Assembly: GCA_945861245.1 (NCBI GenBank)
Contig: CAMAUE010000015.1
Location: forward strand, 1-56,224
DNA from: Singulisphaera sp. GP187
GTDB taxonomy: Bacteria > Planctomycetota > Planctomycetia > Gemmatales > Gemmataceae
DNA length: 56,224 nucleotides
Direction: 5' to 3'
Positions 34,447 through 43,486 of the stretch are shown in pieces. How positions within the stretch are numbered: the first letter of the stretch is position 1; each line of letters begins with the position of its first letter. The notes beneath the pieces were generated by a model. The model was not told where the DNA came from and did not search any database. It was given only the letters and a program-made list of their open reading frames with translations. The translations under genes were made by a program, and so were the position numbers.

Positions 34447-34911
34447 GTTTCCAACCGAGGATAGCTCAGCGCCGCCAAGCTGCAACAAATACAGAATCAC
34501 GAAAGCCCGAAAGTACGAAAGTACGAAATCACGAAAAGTATTCTCGAAATCCTCTTTCGTGATTTCGTGCTTTCGGGCTTTCGTGATTCGCATTCTGAAT
34601 TTGCGCAAAATAAATTTGCGCGGCTCGTAAAGATTTTGGAGGCAGGTCACACGGTTCGCAAGGATAAGCGAAAATAGTCGAATGGTATTTCCCATCCGTG
34701 CGATCCGTTCTATCCGTGGTTGTATTTGCTATTACGCTAACCGCGTTGTGCACTTCGATAATCGGTTTCTGATTAAGCGACAATCGACCCTTGACGTCCG
34801 GCTCACTTCCCCGAAGATTATCCTTAAGTTTTTTTGCGCTGATTTCATGACTTTCCGATCACGCCATCGCAACCCATGCGCCGGCGTGATCGGGCAGGGA
34901 TACTACCTCGA
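34447..34911. other. Intergenic region upstream of carB
   Basis: It contains the CGAAAG-type inverted repeat (34494-34589), a TTGCGC-AAAATAAA-TTTGCGC dyad around 34602-34620, and about 250 unassigned bases before carB. No convincing gene is seen. An attenuator or PyrR-type leader for carB is not evident. Confidence 0.6.
34494..34589. repeat. CGAAAG-type inverted repeat
   Basis: GAATCACGAAAGCCCGAAAG pairs with CTTTCGGGCTTTCGTGATTC. The left arm has an extra 8-base unit (TACGAAAG) in tandem. Confidence 0.88.
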
Positions 34912-37900
34912 ATGCCGAAACGTACCGATCTCAAGAAAATCCTCCTCATTGGTTCCGGGCCGATCATCATCGGGCAGGCGTGTGAGTTTGATTACTCCGG
35001 CACGCAGGCGTGCAAGGCGCTCCGCGAGGAAGGATACACCGTCGTTCTCGTCAACTCCAACCCGGCAACGATCATGACCGATCCGAGCACTGCGGATCGG
35101 ACTTACATCGAGCCGATCACCTGGGAAATCGTCGCGAAGATTATCGAGAAAGAACGCCCCGACGCGCTCCTGCCGACGCTTGGCGGGCAGACCGGTCTCA
35201 ACACGGCAATGGATTTGTACAAACACGGCATCCTCGAAAAGTTCGGCGTCGAGATGATCGGCGCCCGCGCGGATGTCATCGACAAGGCTGAGGACCGCCA
35301 AAAATTCAAGCAGGCGATGATCAAGATCGGGCTAGAGGTGCCGAAGAGTTTCGCCGTCCACACGCTGTCGGAAGGGCTGGACATTCGCGACCAGGTTGGG
35401 CTGCCCTGCGTCATCCGCCCGAGCTTTACGATGGGCGGGACCGGCGGGGGCATCGCCTACAACCGCGAAGAATTCATCGAAATTGTCACCCGCGGCCTCG
35501 ACCTCTCGCCGACGACCGAAGTGCTTATTGAAGAGTCGGTCATCGGTTGGAAGGAATACGAACTCGAAGTCATGCGCGACGTGGCCGACAATGTCGTCAT
35601 TATCTGTTCGATCGAGAATTTCGATCCGATGGGCGTGCACACGGGCGATTCGATCACCGTGGCGCCGGCGCAAACGCTGACAGACAAAGAATACCAGCGG
35701 ATGCGTGATGCCGCCCTGAAGATCATCCGCGAGATCGGCGTAGAGACGGGCGGGAGCAATATTCAATTCGCGACCGATCCGGCGACCGGGCGCATGATCG
35801 TCATCGAGATGAATCCGCGCGTCAGCCGATCAAGCGCGCTGGCGTCAAAGGCGACCGGCTTCCCGATTGCCAAGATCGCCGCCAAACTCGCCATCGGGTA
35901 TCGGCTCGACGAATTGCGCAATGACATCACGCGCGAGACGCCGGCCTGTTTCGAGCCAACCATCGATTATGTCGTCACCAAGATTCCACGCTGGGCGTTT
36001 GAGAAGTTTCCGGATGCCGACTCGACGCTGACGACGCAAATGAAATCGGTCGGTGAAACCATGGCGATCGGGCGCACGTTCAAGGAATCCCTGCAAAAAG
36101 CCCTGCGCGGCCTGGAAACCGGGCGCTTCGGTCTCGGCTGCGATCAGAAGGACGCCTGGGGCACGCCGAACGCGCCATCCGCCGAAGACGTAATGAAGTC
36201 GCTCGCTCGGCCCAACATCGAACGCATGTGGCACATTCGCTTCGCCTTCAAAATGGGGATGACGACGGACGAGATTCATCGCCGATCGAAGATCGATCCG
36301 TGGTTTCTCAACGCGATCAAGGAAATCATCGCCGTCGAGGATAAGCTGCGTGCCTGCCCCAATCTTGATTCTGCGTCCGATGATCTGTTGTGGGAAGCGA
36401 AACAGCACGGCTTCGCCGATCGGCAACTCGCCTTCCTCTGGGATACCGACGACCTGCGCGTTCGCCAGCACCGCAAGTCGCGAGGCATCGAAGCAGTCTT
36501 CAAGCTCGTCGATACCTGCGCCGCCGAGTTCGAGGCCTACACGCCGTACTATTATTCGACGTATGAACGACCATCCGTTCAATTGCAGATTGAAAATGCC
36601 AATCAATCGCATGTTGTTGCTGGCAATCATCAATCATCAATCATCAATCATCAATCATCCGAGGACGAGACTCGCCCCGCCAAGGACGGGAAGGAACGCA
36701 TCGTGATCCTGGGCGGCGGGCCGAACCGCATCGGGCAAGGGATCGAGTTCGATTATTGTTGTTGCCATGCCGCCTTCGCACTGCGCGAGGCGGGGTACGA
36801 AACGATCATGATCAACTCGAACCCGGAGACGGTGTCCACCGACTACGACACGAGTGATCACCTCTTCTTCGAGCCGTTGACCACGGAAGACGTGCTCAAC
36901 ATTTGTGATCGCGTCAAACCGAAGGGGTTGATCGTGCAGTTCGGCGGGCAGACGCCGTTGAACTTGGCCAAAGCGTTGGAGGCCGCCGGCGCGCCGATCA
37001 TCGGCACGAGTGTCGATTCCATCGACATGGCCGAGGATCGCAAGCGCTTCGGCGCGATGGTCGATCGGCTCGGTTTGAAGCAGCCGAAAAATCGCACGAC
37101 GCGCGACGTGCAAGGCGCCATCTTCGCCGCCCGCGAAATCGGCTTTCCCGTGCTCGTCAGACCCAGCTTTGTGCTCGGCGGGCGGGCGATGGAAATCGTC
37201 TATAACGAAGACCGCATGAAAACCGTCGTCAACCAGGCGCTCGATGTGTCCGCCGGCAAACCGATCTTGATCGACCAGTTTCTCGAATCCGCCGTCGAAG
37301 TCGATGTCGATTGTCTCGCCGACGGAACCCGCGCTATCATCGGCGGCGTCATGCAACACATCGAAGAAGCGGGCATCCACTCCGGCGATTCGGCCTGTGT
37401 CATCCCGCCCTACAGTTTGCCTGCGGAAGTCGTCGAAGAGATCAAGCGCCAAACCAAAGCGATGGCCCGTGAACTGAATGTCAAAGGCCTCATGAACGTG
37501 CAATTCGCGGTAACAGGAATTCGCGGACGTGAAAAGTTCGATGACGAGCGCAGCGAGCCGTCGGGGTCGGCGTGGACCGTCTACGTCCTGGAAGTCAATC
37601 CCCGTGCAAGCCGAACGGTGCCGTTTGTCGCCAAGGCGACGAATGTGCCGCTGGCGAAATTGGCGGCGCTCATCATGGCGGGCAAGACGCTGGACGAACT
37701 CGGCATTCATGAGGAAGTCGTGCCAACGCATTTTTCGGTGAAGGAAAGCGTGTTCCCGTTCAACAAGTTTCCGGGCGTGGACATCATCCTTGGCCCGGAA
37801 ATGCGGTCAACGGGCGAAGTCATGGGCATCGCGGATAGTTTTCCAATGGCGTTCGCGAAAAGCCAAATCGCCGCCAGCAGTCCGTTGCCGAGGACGGGCA

Positions 37901-38289
37901 CGGTGTTCATCAGCGTAAACGATCGCGACAAGGCGGACATCATACCCGTGGCACGCGATTTGGCGGTGCTCGGCTATCGCTTGCTGTCGACGCGAGGTAC
38001 GGGCAAGGCGCTGCGCGAGGCCGGCGTCGAGGTGCTGGAGATTTGCAAGCTGCAAGAAGGTCGGCCGAACCTGATCGACTACATGAAAAACGGCGAGGTG
38101 GACCTGGTAATCAACACGCCGTCGGGCCGGGGAGCCTACACAGACGAAGGCAAAATCCGCTCCGCCGCGGTGATGAGCCGAGTCACCTGCATCACGACGC
38201 TCGCCGCCGCCCAGGCCGCCGTGGAAGCGTGCAAAGCGTTGGCCGCCGGCGAACTGACAGTGAAATCGCTGCAGGAGTGGTTCGAGTGA
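34912..38289 (+). CDS. carB: Carbamoyl-phosphate synthase large subunit
   Basis: This 1125-residue enzyme makes carbamoyl phosphate from ammonia, bicarbonate and two ATP for pyrimidines and arginine. Both halves are complete: [19 protein letters not shown] starts the first ATP-grasp half, [18 protein letters not shown] the second, and the MGS-like regulatory domain forms the last 150 residues. It is longer than the usual 1060-1080 because of two low-complexity insertions: around residues 557-585 (between the halves) and around 875-890. Both correspond to repeat-like DNA. The small subunit carA is not in the window. The ATG at 34912 begins the conserved [16 protein letters not shown]. Confidence 0.97.
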   Translation: MPKRTDLKKILLIGSGPIIIGQACEFDYSGTQACKALREEGYTVVLVNSNPATIMTDPSTADRTYIEPITWEIVAKIIEKERPDALLPTLGGQTGLNTAMDLYKHGILEKFGVEMIGARADVIDKAEDRQKFKQAMIKIGLEVPKSFAVHTLSEGLDIRDQVGLPCVIRPSFTMGGTGGGIAYNREEFIEIVTRGLDLSPTTEVLIEESVIGWKEYELEVMRDVADNVVIICSIENFDPMGVHTGDSITVAPAQTLTDKEYQRMRDAALKIIREIGVETGGSNIQFATDPATGRMIVIEMNPRVSRSSALASKATGFPIAKIAAKLAIGYRLDELRNDITRETPACFEPTIDYVVTKIPRWAFEKFPDADSTLTTQMKSVGETMAIGRTFKESLQKALRGLETGRFGLGCDQKDAWGTPNAPSAEDVMKSLARPNIERMWHIRFAFKMGMTTDEIHRRSKIDPWFLNAIKEIIAVEDKLRACPNLDSASDDLLWEAKQHGFADRQLAFLWDTDDLRVRQHRKSRGIEAVFKLVDTCAAEFEAYTPYYYSTYERPSVQLQIENANQSHVVAGNHQSSIINHQSSEDETRPAKDGKERIVILGGGPNRIGQGIEFDYCCCHAAFALREAGYETIMINSNPETVSTDYDTSDHLFFEPLTTEDVLNICDRVKPKGLIVQFGGQTPLNLAKALEAAGAPIIGTSVDSIDMAEDRKRFGAMVDRLGLKQPKNRTTRDVQGAIFAAREIGFPVLVRPSFVLGGRAMEIVYNEDRMKTVVNQALDVSAGKPILIDQFLESAVEVDVDCLADGTRAIIGGVMQHIEEAGIHSGDSACVIPPYSLPAEVVEEIKRQTKAMARELNVKGLMNVQFAVTGIRGREKFDDERSEPSGSAWTVYVLEVNPRASRTVPFVAKATNVPLAKLAALIMAGKTLDELGIHEEVVPTHFSVKESVFPFNKFPGVDIILGPEMRSTGEVMGIADSFPMAFAKSQIAASSPLPRTGTVFISVNDRDKADIIPVARDLAVLGYRLLSTRGTGKALREAGVEVLEICKLQEGRPNLIDYMKNGEVDLVINTPSGRGAYTDEGKIRSAAVMSRVTCITTLAAAQAAVEACKALAAGELTVKSLQEWFE
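36581..36660. repeat. In-frame repeat in carB (CAATCAT tandem)
   Basis: Five exact CAATCAT units (36624-36658) follow AATTGCAGATTGAAAATGCC, a word type seen in gaps at 14265 and 43225. The 7-base unit cycles through all three frames without a stop and encodes Asn/His/Gln/Ser/Ile-rich residues in the interdomain linker. Confidence 0.85.
37543..37568. repeat. In-frame family 3-like word in carB
   Basis: GAGCGCAGCGAGCC followed by CGGGGTC closely matches the family 3 arm at 14306 (GAGCGCAGCGAACC then CGGGGTC). It encodes DERSEPSGS, an addition near the ATP-grasp strand VYVLEVNPR. Confidence 0.6.
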
Positions 38290-38300
38290 GGGCGGGACGC

Positions 38301-38382
38301 AAGCCCAAGGGTGAGGTACTCCGCACCCTTGGGATCATCCGAGCGAGATCCCAGAGGTTCGGAGTACCTCACCTCTGGGCTT
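38301..38382. repeat. Family 3-related palindromic element
   Basis: AAGCCCAAGGGTGAGGTACT pairs imperfectly with a right arm ending TACCTCACCTCTGGGCTT. A related but worn stem (GTACTCCGAGCC) lies at 44254. Confidence 0.85.
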
Positions 38383-38429
38383 ATGTCTAATCCCACAACT
38401 CAGCCCCTGGTTTGCTTGGAGGATCTATT

Positions 38430-38675
38430 ATGTCGCTACTCAAGGTCTACGAGCAATCGCGATCCGTGCAGTGGTATTCGGCCATCAAGGCTCGCGAAGA
38501 AATCCGAAAGCTAATCGTGCGGACGTTAGAGCGAAAGTTTGGGAAACTCCCTGAGGATGTGCCAGCATTTCTGAACGCAATAGATGACCATGATCGTCTG
38601 GTGTCACTGAACGACGACGCCGTGGACAGCTCGGATCTCGCCGCGTTTCGGGCCGCGCTCACGTCGCCTGCTTAA
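38430..38675 (+). CDS. Small protein of unknown function (DUF4351-like tail)
   Basis: This 81-residue frame has a strong GGAGG seven bases before the ATG. It is predicted to be helical and charged; LIVRTLERKFGKLPEDVPAF resembles the C-terminal DUF4351 segment found behind Rpn-family nuclease domains, but no nuclease domain is present. It could be a truncated relic or a free-standing small protein. Its last 17 bases overlap the 3' end of rph on the opposite strand. Confidence 0.6.
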   Translation: MSLLKVYEQSRSVQWYSAIKAREEIRKLIVRTLERKFGKLPEDVPAFLNAIDDHDRLVSLNDDAVDSSDLAAFRAALTSPA

Positions 38676-39402
38676 ACGGCCAGCTCGCCCCCAACGCCTT
38701 TTTTTGCGCCGCTGTGACCGCGTCGATGCCAATCTTGCCAAGCTTCAACAAACGATCGAGTTGGCTGCGGCTAAACGTCGCCTCTTCGCCGGCACCTTGC
38801 ACTTCGATGAATTGCCCCGCACCGGTCATGACGAGGTTCATATCCACCTCGGCATCTTTGTCCTCGACATATTCCAGATCGAGCAGTTCGACATCGTCCA
38901 ACAATCCCACGCTGATGGCGGCGACGTTGTCGCGCACGATCTCGTTGATCGGCGGTATCTTTCCTTTGAGCGAGACGAGCGCATCGATTAGCGCGACGAA
39001 CGCGCCGTTGATGCTCGCCGTGCGCGTGCCGCCGTCGGCGTCGATGACGTCGCAGTCGAGCCAGAGGGTACGTTCGCCGAGCTTGTCGAGATTGACGATC
39101 GCCCGCAGGCTGCGCCCGATGAGCCGTTGGATCTCGACGGAACGGCCATCGACCTTGCCTGCTTTATCGCGTTGTTTGCGTTTGTTCGTACTGCCGGGCA
39201 GCATGCCGTATTCCGCGCTCAGCCAACCCTTGCCCGTGCCTTCCAGGAACGGCGGCACGCTCGGTTCGACGCAGCAGGTGCACAGAACGACGGTCCCCCC
39301 CATGCGAACGAGCACGCTGCCCGGCGCCTGCCGAGTGTACTTGCGCTTGAAGGTGAGAGACCGAATGGCGTCGGCAGCACGGTCGTGGGGTCGCGATGAC
39401 AT
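38659..39402 (-). CDS. rph: Ribonuclease PH
   Basis: This 247-residue phosphorolytic exoribonuclease trims tRNA 3' ends. RAADAIRSLTFKRKYTRQAP, the RNA-binding GRSLRAIVNLDKLGERT, and DCDVIDADGGTRTASINGAF with the catalytic aspartates are all intact. Met9 of the longest frame (start 39402) matches the usual MSSRPHDRA beginning and has TTGGA upstream; the longer start (39426) remains possible. The encoded tRNA-Ser nearby has no CCA, so its 3' end needs processing and CCA addition, though that link is only contextual. Confidence 0.95.
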   Translation of the reverse strand: MSSRPHDRAADAIRSLTFKRKYTRQAPGSVLVRMGGTVVLCTCCVEPSVPPFLEGTGKGWLSAEYGMLPGSTNKRKQRDKAGKVDGRSVEIQRLIGRSLRAIVNLDKLGERTLWLDCDVIDADGGTRTASINGAFVALIDALVSLKGKIPPINEIVRDNVAAISVGLLDDVELLDLEYVEDKDAEVDMNLVMTGAGQFIEVQGAGEEATFSRSQLDRLLKLGKIGIDAVTAAQKKALGASWPFKQAT

Positions 39403-39427
39403 GTTTTGCAATCCAAGGTTCCACATT

Positions 39428-39480
39428 TCGGTTTACGTTTAGCGCTCGCACGGCCCCGCGCGAGCGCTAAACGACAAGCA
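39428..39480. repeat. Family 1 variant palindromic element
   Basis: GTTTACGTTTAGCGCTCGCA pairs with GCGAGCGCTAAACGACAAGC. The core is GTTTAGCG rather than GCTTAGCG in the left arm, with CGCTAAAC on the right, so both arms share the change. Confidence 0.88.
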
Positions 39481-39487
39481 TTCACAT

Positions 39488-40657
39488 TTACTTCGAGAAC
39501 AGCTTCTCCGCCGCCGAGCGGAACGCGCCCTGGGCCTTGCCACCGTCTTTCGGGAAGCCGTTGTGCTGCACCATCCACACGGTGATGAGGCCGCGCTTGC
39601 TATCGACGCTCATGTTGGTCGCAAACGCGCCGCCGTGTCCGTAGACGCCGTCATTGGCGGTGAAGCCCAGGCCCCAGCTTTGCTTGAGTTCCTTCGGCGT
39701 CTGCCGCATCGTCATCTCTTTCACCGCCGACTCGGAGATGTAACGCTTGCCCTTGTGCTCGCCGTTGTTGAGTACCATTTGGCAGAAGACGCCGACATCC
39801 TGCGCGGTTGAGAACAAGCCGCCCGCGGGCATCGGTTGACGCTTGCGGTCGTCGAGCGGATACTTCAGGGCCCAAATCTGTGTCGTTTCGAGCCCGTCCT
39901 TGGCGGCGTTCGGCTTGTACGATTTCGCGAGCCGTTTCATTTGCTCGGCGCTGGGCCAAAACGTCGTGTCTTTCATGCCGAGCGGATGGAACAGGCGTTT
40001 GTCCATGAAGTCTTCGTAGCTCATGCCGCTGGTGACTTCGATGATTCGGCCCAGGGTGTTGATGCCGGGGTTGGAATAGATGAAGCTTGTGCCCGGCTCG
40101 AATTCGAGCGGCGTTTTGCCATAGCGTTCGCCGGCGTCCTTGAGCGTCAGCAGATCGAGCGTCGGTGTTTCCACGCTGATCTTGCCGGGCAGGCCGCTCG
40201 TGTGCGTGAGTAGGTCGCGCACGGTGATCGCCCGTTTTGGTGCCGCCAGCTTGTCCTTGCCGACTTTCATCATTTGGCCTTTGAACTCAGGCAGATATTT
40301 TTCGACCGGATCGTCGAGCCGAACTTTGCCTTCGTCCACCAGCATCATCAGTGCGACGGCGGTGATCGGCTTGGTCATCGAAGCGATCCAGAAGATCGCG
40401 TTGAGCGGCATCATCAGCATCGCGCCGATATCGAGGTAGCCGACCGCTTCCTGCGTCAGCACCTTGTCCTTATTCGCCACCAGCATCACAGCACCGGCAA
40501 GCGACTTGTTCTCGACAAACGACTTGACCGATTCACTGACGCCCGTGCCCTTCACCGCTGGCTGCGAGCGACCCTCGACGGATACGATCAACGACGCCAG
40601 CAGCACCATCATCGGCACGGCCAAGAACAAACCTCGACGCGATAGCAACCGTCGCAT
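39488..40657 (-). CDS. Serine hydrolase of the beta-lactamase/class C family
   Basis: This 389-residue protein has an N-terminal hydrophobic segment (about 9-27) for export. SMTK (93-96) is the catalytic S-x-x-K, YSN (in SFIYSNPGIN) the second motif, and GHGGAF the third. VRDLLTHTSGLP and FHPLGMKDTTF are standard for the penicillin-binding esterase-like group (COG1680). Activity on beta-lactams is not implied; esterase or D-peptidase roles are as likely. GAGGAT precedes the ATG at 40657. Confidence 0.9.
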   Translation of the reverse strand: MRRLLSRRGLFLAVPMMVLLASLIVSVEGRSQPAVKGTGVSESVKSFVENKSLAGAVMLVANKDKVLTQEAVGYLDIGAMLMMPLNAIFWIASMTKPITAVALMMLVDEGKVRLDDPVEKYLPEFKGQMMKVGKDKLAAPKRAITVRDLLTHTSGLPGKISVETPTLDLLTLKDAGERYGKTPLEFEPGTSFIYSNPGINTLGRIIEVTSGMSYEDFMDKRLFHPLGMKDTTFWPSAEQMKRLAKSYKPNAAKDGLETTQIWALKYPLDDRKRQPMPAGGLFSTAQDVGVFCQMVLNNGEHKGKRYISESAVKEMTMRQTPKELKQSWGLGFTANDGVYGHGGAFATNMSVDSKRGLITVWMVQHNGFPKDGGKAQGAFRSAAEKLFSK

Positions 40658-40742
40658 GGGAAATCCTCGTAATAAAGAAAACGCCAAATTCCAGAAGTCA
40701 ACATAGTGAACCGCTGGGATTAGCGTTTAGAAATTCAAAACG

Positions 40743-40829
40743 CGGAGGGGGAGAGATTCGAACTCTCGGACAGCTTTCACCGTCTCCGGTTTTCAAGACC
40801 GGTGCAATAGGCCGCTCTGCCACCCCTCC
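40743..40829 (-). tRNA. tRNA-Ser (anticodon TGA)
   Basis: On the minus strand the acceptor arm GGAGGGG pairs with CCCCTCC. The anticodon arm is CCGGTCTTGAAAACCGG with TGA in the loop, the long variable arm typical of serine tRNA follows, and the T arm is GAGAGTTCGAATCTCTC. The discriminator is G, as required for serine. CCA is not encoded. Confidence 0.95.
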
Positions 40830-40875
40830 GGATAACGCTACGTTCTTGACAGTCTGATATACTGTGGCTACTCGA

Positions 40876-40920
40876 TTTTTTCCATGCAGGACGGGCCTGG
40901 ATACCAGGCCTACGGAAAAA
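40876..40920. repeat. Small inverted repeat next to tRNA-Ser
   Basis: TTTTTTCC (40876-40883) pairs with GGAAAAA (40914-40920), and GGCCTGG with CCAGGCC inside. It lies between tRNA-Ser and a MITE. Confidence 0.75.
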
Positions 40921-40933
40921 CCCGTGTACCTCC

Positions 40934-41062
40934 AGTGCTTTGTCAACGCTAAGATATCGGGTACGAGCCGGAAGCGTACGCGACGGATGGTTATGCCAGA
41001 CCGGCGCTTACGCTTCCGGCTCACAAACCAAACATCCTGCATTTAAGCTGTGACAGAGCACT
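40934..41062. mobile_element. 129-base MITE, copy B
   Basis: AGTGCTTTGTCAACGCTAAG and the other end AGCTGTGACAGAGCACT are terminal inverted repeats. It aligns end to end with 20757-20885. TA follows on the right, and CA replaces it on the left. Confidence 0.88.
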
Positions 41063-41136
41063 AGTGCGGTTGCCGTAGCTGGTATTCGAATACGTTTCAG
41101 CTAAAATAAAAACATCGATTTACCGGAGGTGCGGAA

Positions 41137-41499
41137 ATACAGATTACCGTAGACGTAACCGACGATCTTGCCGCGAGAATGAAGCCGTTCGAGTCGGTCA
41201 TGCCGGATATTATTGAAACGGGAATCAATTCCTGGCAAGGTCGCACGGAGCCCGTTTATGGCGCACTCAATGATATCCTGAAAAAGCTCGGAAATCGCCC
41301 GACTGCCGAGGAAATAATGCCGCTACGTGCTTCTCCCAAATTTGAAGAGAGGATCAACGAACTTCTCGAAAAAAATCGACGATCCGGACTGACTCCCGAG
41401 GGACAGCGAGAATAGGAGCACTTTGAGTACGTCGAGCACCTTGTTCGGTTGGTAAAGATCGCGGCGGCGAGAAAGCGGAAGGAGCAGCGCCCGTCGTGA
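41137..41499 (+). pseudogene. Small partner protein of an HNH nuclease, decayed
   Basis: A GGAGG is followed seven bases later by ATA where ATG is expected, then ITVDVTDDLAARMKPFESVM. The frame has an in-frame TAG at 41413-41415 where relatives in similar gene pairs have Trp, and continues EHFEYVEHLVRLVKIAAARK to a TGA at 41497. The 120-codon whole resembles small proteins paired with HNH endonucleases in cyanobacteria and planctomycetes (LLEKNRRSGLTPEG is characteristic). Two point mutations (start and Trp codon) silence it. It overlaps the next pseudogene by GTGA. Confidence 0.7.
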
Positions 41500-41905
41500 G
41501 CGAAACCTATGGCATACTGGGCCTTCGCCGTATCGTTCGCCTTCGTGCCAATGACCAATGTGAATATTGCTTGATTCCGGACGGGTATTCCATAACGAGT
41601 CATGTGTATCGATCACATCATCGCGGAGAAGCATGGTGGATTGACCGAGGAGGATAACCTGGCGTTATCTTACGCACCATGCAGCATGAGAAAAGGCACA
41701 GATATCGCGTCTATCGACCCAAGAACAGGGAATTTGGTTCCGCTGTACCATCCTCGAAAAAACATCTGGTCGGAACATTATTGAGTTGGTGAACGGTCGA
41801 TTGATTCCGTTGTCACAGATTGCCGATGTCACTATCCGTTTTCTCCGCCTGAACTCTGAATCGCGAATTATCGAACGTCTGCTACAGATAGACTCTGGTT
41901 CATAA
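41496..41905 (+). pseudogene. HNH endonuclease, frameshifted
   Basis: From the GTG at 41496 the frame reads VSETYGILGLRRIVRLRAND, then QCEYCLIP, the first cysteine pair. A frameshift near 41600 moves to CIDHIIAEKHGGLTEEDNLA, the DH of the HNH core, then PCSMRKG and LVPLYHPRKNIWSEHY. A second shift near 41785 leads to LVNGRLIPLSQIADVTIRFL and the end at 41903-41905. Each block belongs to one HNH family protein of about 135 residues. The nuclease cannot be made. Confidence 0.8.
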
Positions 41906-41958
41906 AGAATTCCGCAGCACCGCGGAGTTCAAATCTTTTCAAATTAGGACCCCACCCC

Positions 41959-43218
41959 ATGTCAACCTATCCTCGCATGCTTCGCCTTCGTCAAAAATTC
42001 CCGCGGCAGCGCGTTGAGCACATCCCGGCGACGATCCGCGATGTGCTCGGCAAGCTCAACCTGGGCACGAAGATCAAGCCCGGCCAATCGGTCGCGCTGA
42101 CGGCCGGCAGCCGAGGCATCGCGAATATCGCGCTCATCCTCAAGAGCACCGTGCAGTACCTGCGCGACCTCGGCGCCCTACCCTACCTCGTACCCGCGAT
42201 GGGCAGCCACGGCGGGGCGACGGCAGAGGGACAGATCGGCGTCCTGCAAACCTATGGCATCACCGAGGAGTACGTCGGGGCACCGATCCGCTCGTCGATG
42301 GATGTCATCCACGTCGGCGACACGCCCAAAGGTTGGCCGGTCTACCTCGACAAGAACGCCTCACAAGCCGACCACATCGGCGTCGTTGCCCGCGTCAAGC
42401 CGCACACGAGCTACGCCGGCCCGGTCGAGAGCGGCTTGCTCAAAATGATGATGATCGGCCTGGGCAAGCGCCATGGTGCCGCCCATTACCATCGCGTCTT
42501 GCTTGAACAGCCCTACGATCCCGTCGTGCGTGCCGTCAGCCGAGTGATGCGTGCGAAGGCCCCGATCGCGTTCGGCCTGGCGACGGTGGAGAACGGCTAC
42601 GATGAGACCGCCCTGCTCGACGCCGCCCTGCCCGCCGACTTCGAGCCGACTGAGGAACGCCTACTCGTCAAAGCCAAGGAATGGCTTGGCCGACTGCCCT
42701 TCCACGAGGCCGACCTGCTCATCATCGACGAGATCGGCAAGGACATCTCCGGCAGCGGCATGGACACGAACGTCGTTGGCCGCAAGCGCGCACTGCGATC
42801 CGATACCGTCACCAATCAGCCGACGATGCGTTACATCTTCCTGCGCGGCCTGACCGAGCACACCCACGGCAACGCCTGCGGCATCGGCTTCGCTGACTTC
42901 TGCACGACACGGCTCGTCAAGGGCATGGACTACAACGTCACCCGCATCAACTGCGTGACGAGCGGCTACCCCGAAGGCGCGAATATCGCCGTCCACTTCG
43001 ACAGCGACCGCGAAGTGCTCGATGCCGCGTTGAACATCATCGGCAGCCGATCGCCCGAACAAGCCCGCGTGATGCACATCAAAAACACGCTGATGCTCGA
43101 AGACGTGGAAGTGAGCGAAGCCTGCATGAAAGACCTGAAACCAATGACCGACTTCGACGTGCTCAAAGGGCCGTATGACGTGACGTTTGATGCGAACGGC
43201 AATTTGGCGGCGGTGTGA
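41959..43218 (+). CDS. LarA-like (DUF2088) protein
   Basis: This 419-residue protein resembles the nickel-pincer lactate racemase LarA at its N-terminus: PGQSVALTAGSRGIANI, VPAMGSHGGATAEGQ and ARVKPHTSYAGPVESGLLKM. The second half (LLIIDEIGKDISGSGMDTNV) belongs to the same family but lacks an obvious LarA C-terminal match. Members act as racemases or epimerases of 2-hydroxyacids. No LarB/C/E cofactor genes are in the window, so whether it carries the cofactor is open. Confidence 0.82.
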   Translation: MSTYPRMLRLRQKFPRQRVEHIPATIRDVLGKLNLGTKIKPGQSVALTAGSRGIANIALILKSTVQYLRDLGALPYLVPAMGSHGGATAEGQIGVLQTYGITEEYVGAPIRSSMDVIHVGDTPKGWPVYLDKNASQADHIGVVARVKPHTSYAGPVESGLLKMMMIGLGKRHGAAHYHRVLLEQPYDPVVRAVSRVMRAKAPIAFGLATVENGYDETALLDAALPADFEPTEERLLVKAKEWLGRLPFHEADLLIIDEIGKDISGSGMDTNVVGRKRALRSDTVTNQPTMRYIFLRGLTEHTHGNACGIGFADFCTTRLVKGMDYNVTRINCVTSGYPEGANIAVHFDSDREVLDAALNIIGSRSPEQARVMHIKNTLMLEDVEVSEACMKDLKPMTDFDVLKGPYDVTFDANGNLAAV

Positions 43219-43256
43219 AGTCGATTGCAAATTGCAGAACCGAGATTGCAAGGCCC

Positions 43257-43329
43257 CAAGCCCCACCATGAGCGCCTCGATTGGTGGGGGCCCGATCCCC
43301 CAGGGATTGCTGCGCTGACCCTCAGGCTT
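43257..43329. repeat. Worn family 3 element
   Basis: CAAGCCCCACCATGAGCGC pairs only partly with a right arm ending TGACCCTCAGGCTT. It is preceded by GATTGCAAATTGCAG words at 43224. Confidence 0.7.
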
Positions 43330-43486
43330 ATTCTCCCCTCCCTTTTCCGCCAATTCTCCGCGCAAGTTTTGCCGAGCAGCCTGTTTATTTACTGTCGGAT
43401 CGCGACATCGCTCGGAAGCCAGAAACACTGGCCTAAACCTATCTCCCAGCGATCCGGTTTCCTCTTACTCCGAAAGGGTATCCGCC

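Noticed and set aside
36624-36658. CRISPR-like array in carB
   Set aside because: The unit is only 7 bases, tandem without spacers, and lies in an intact coding frame.
40845-40863. TTGACA with TATACT upstream of the MITE as a plus-strand promoter
   Set aside because: The two boxes are only six bases apart, so they cannot form a sigma-70-type promoter.
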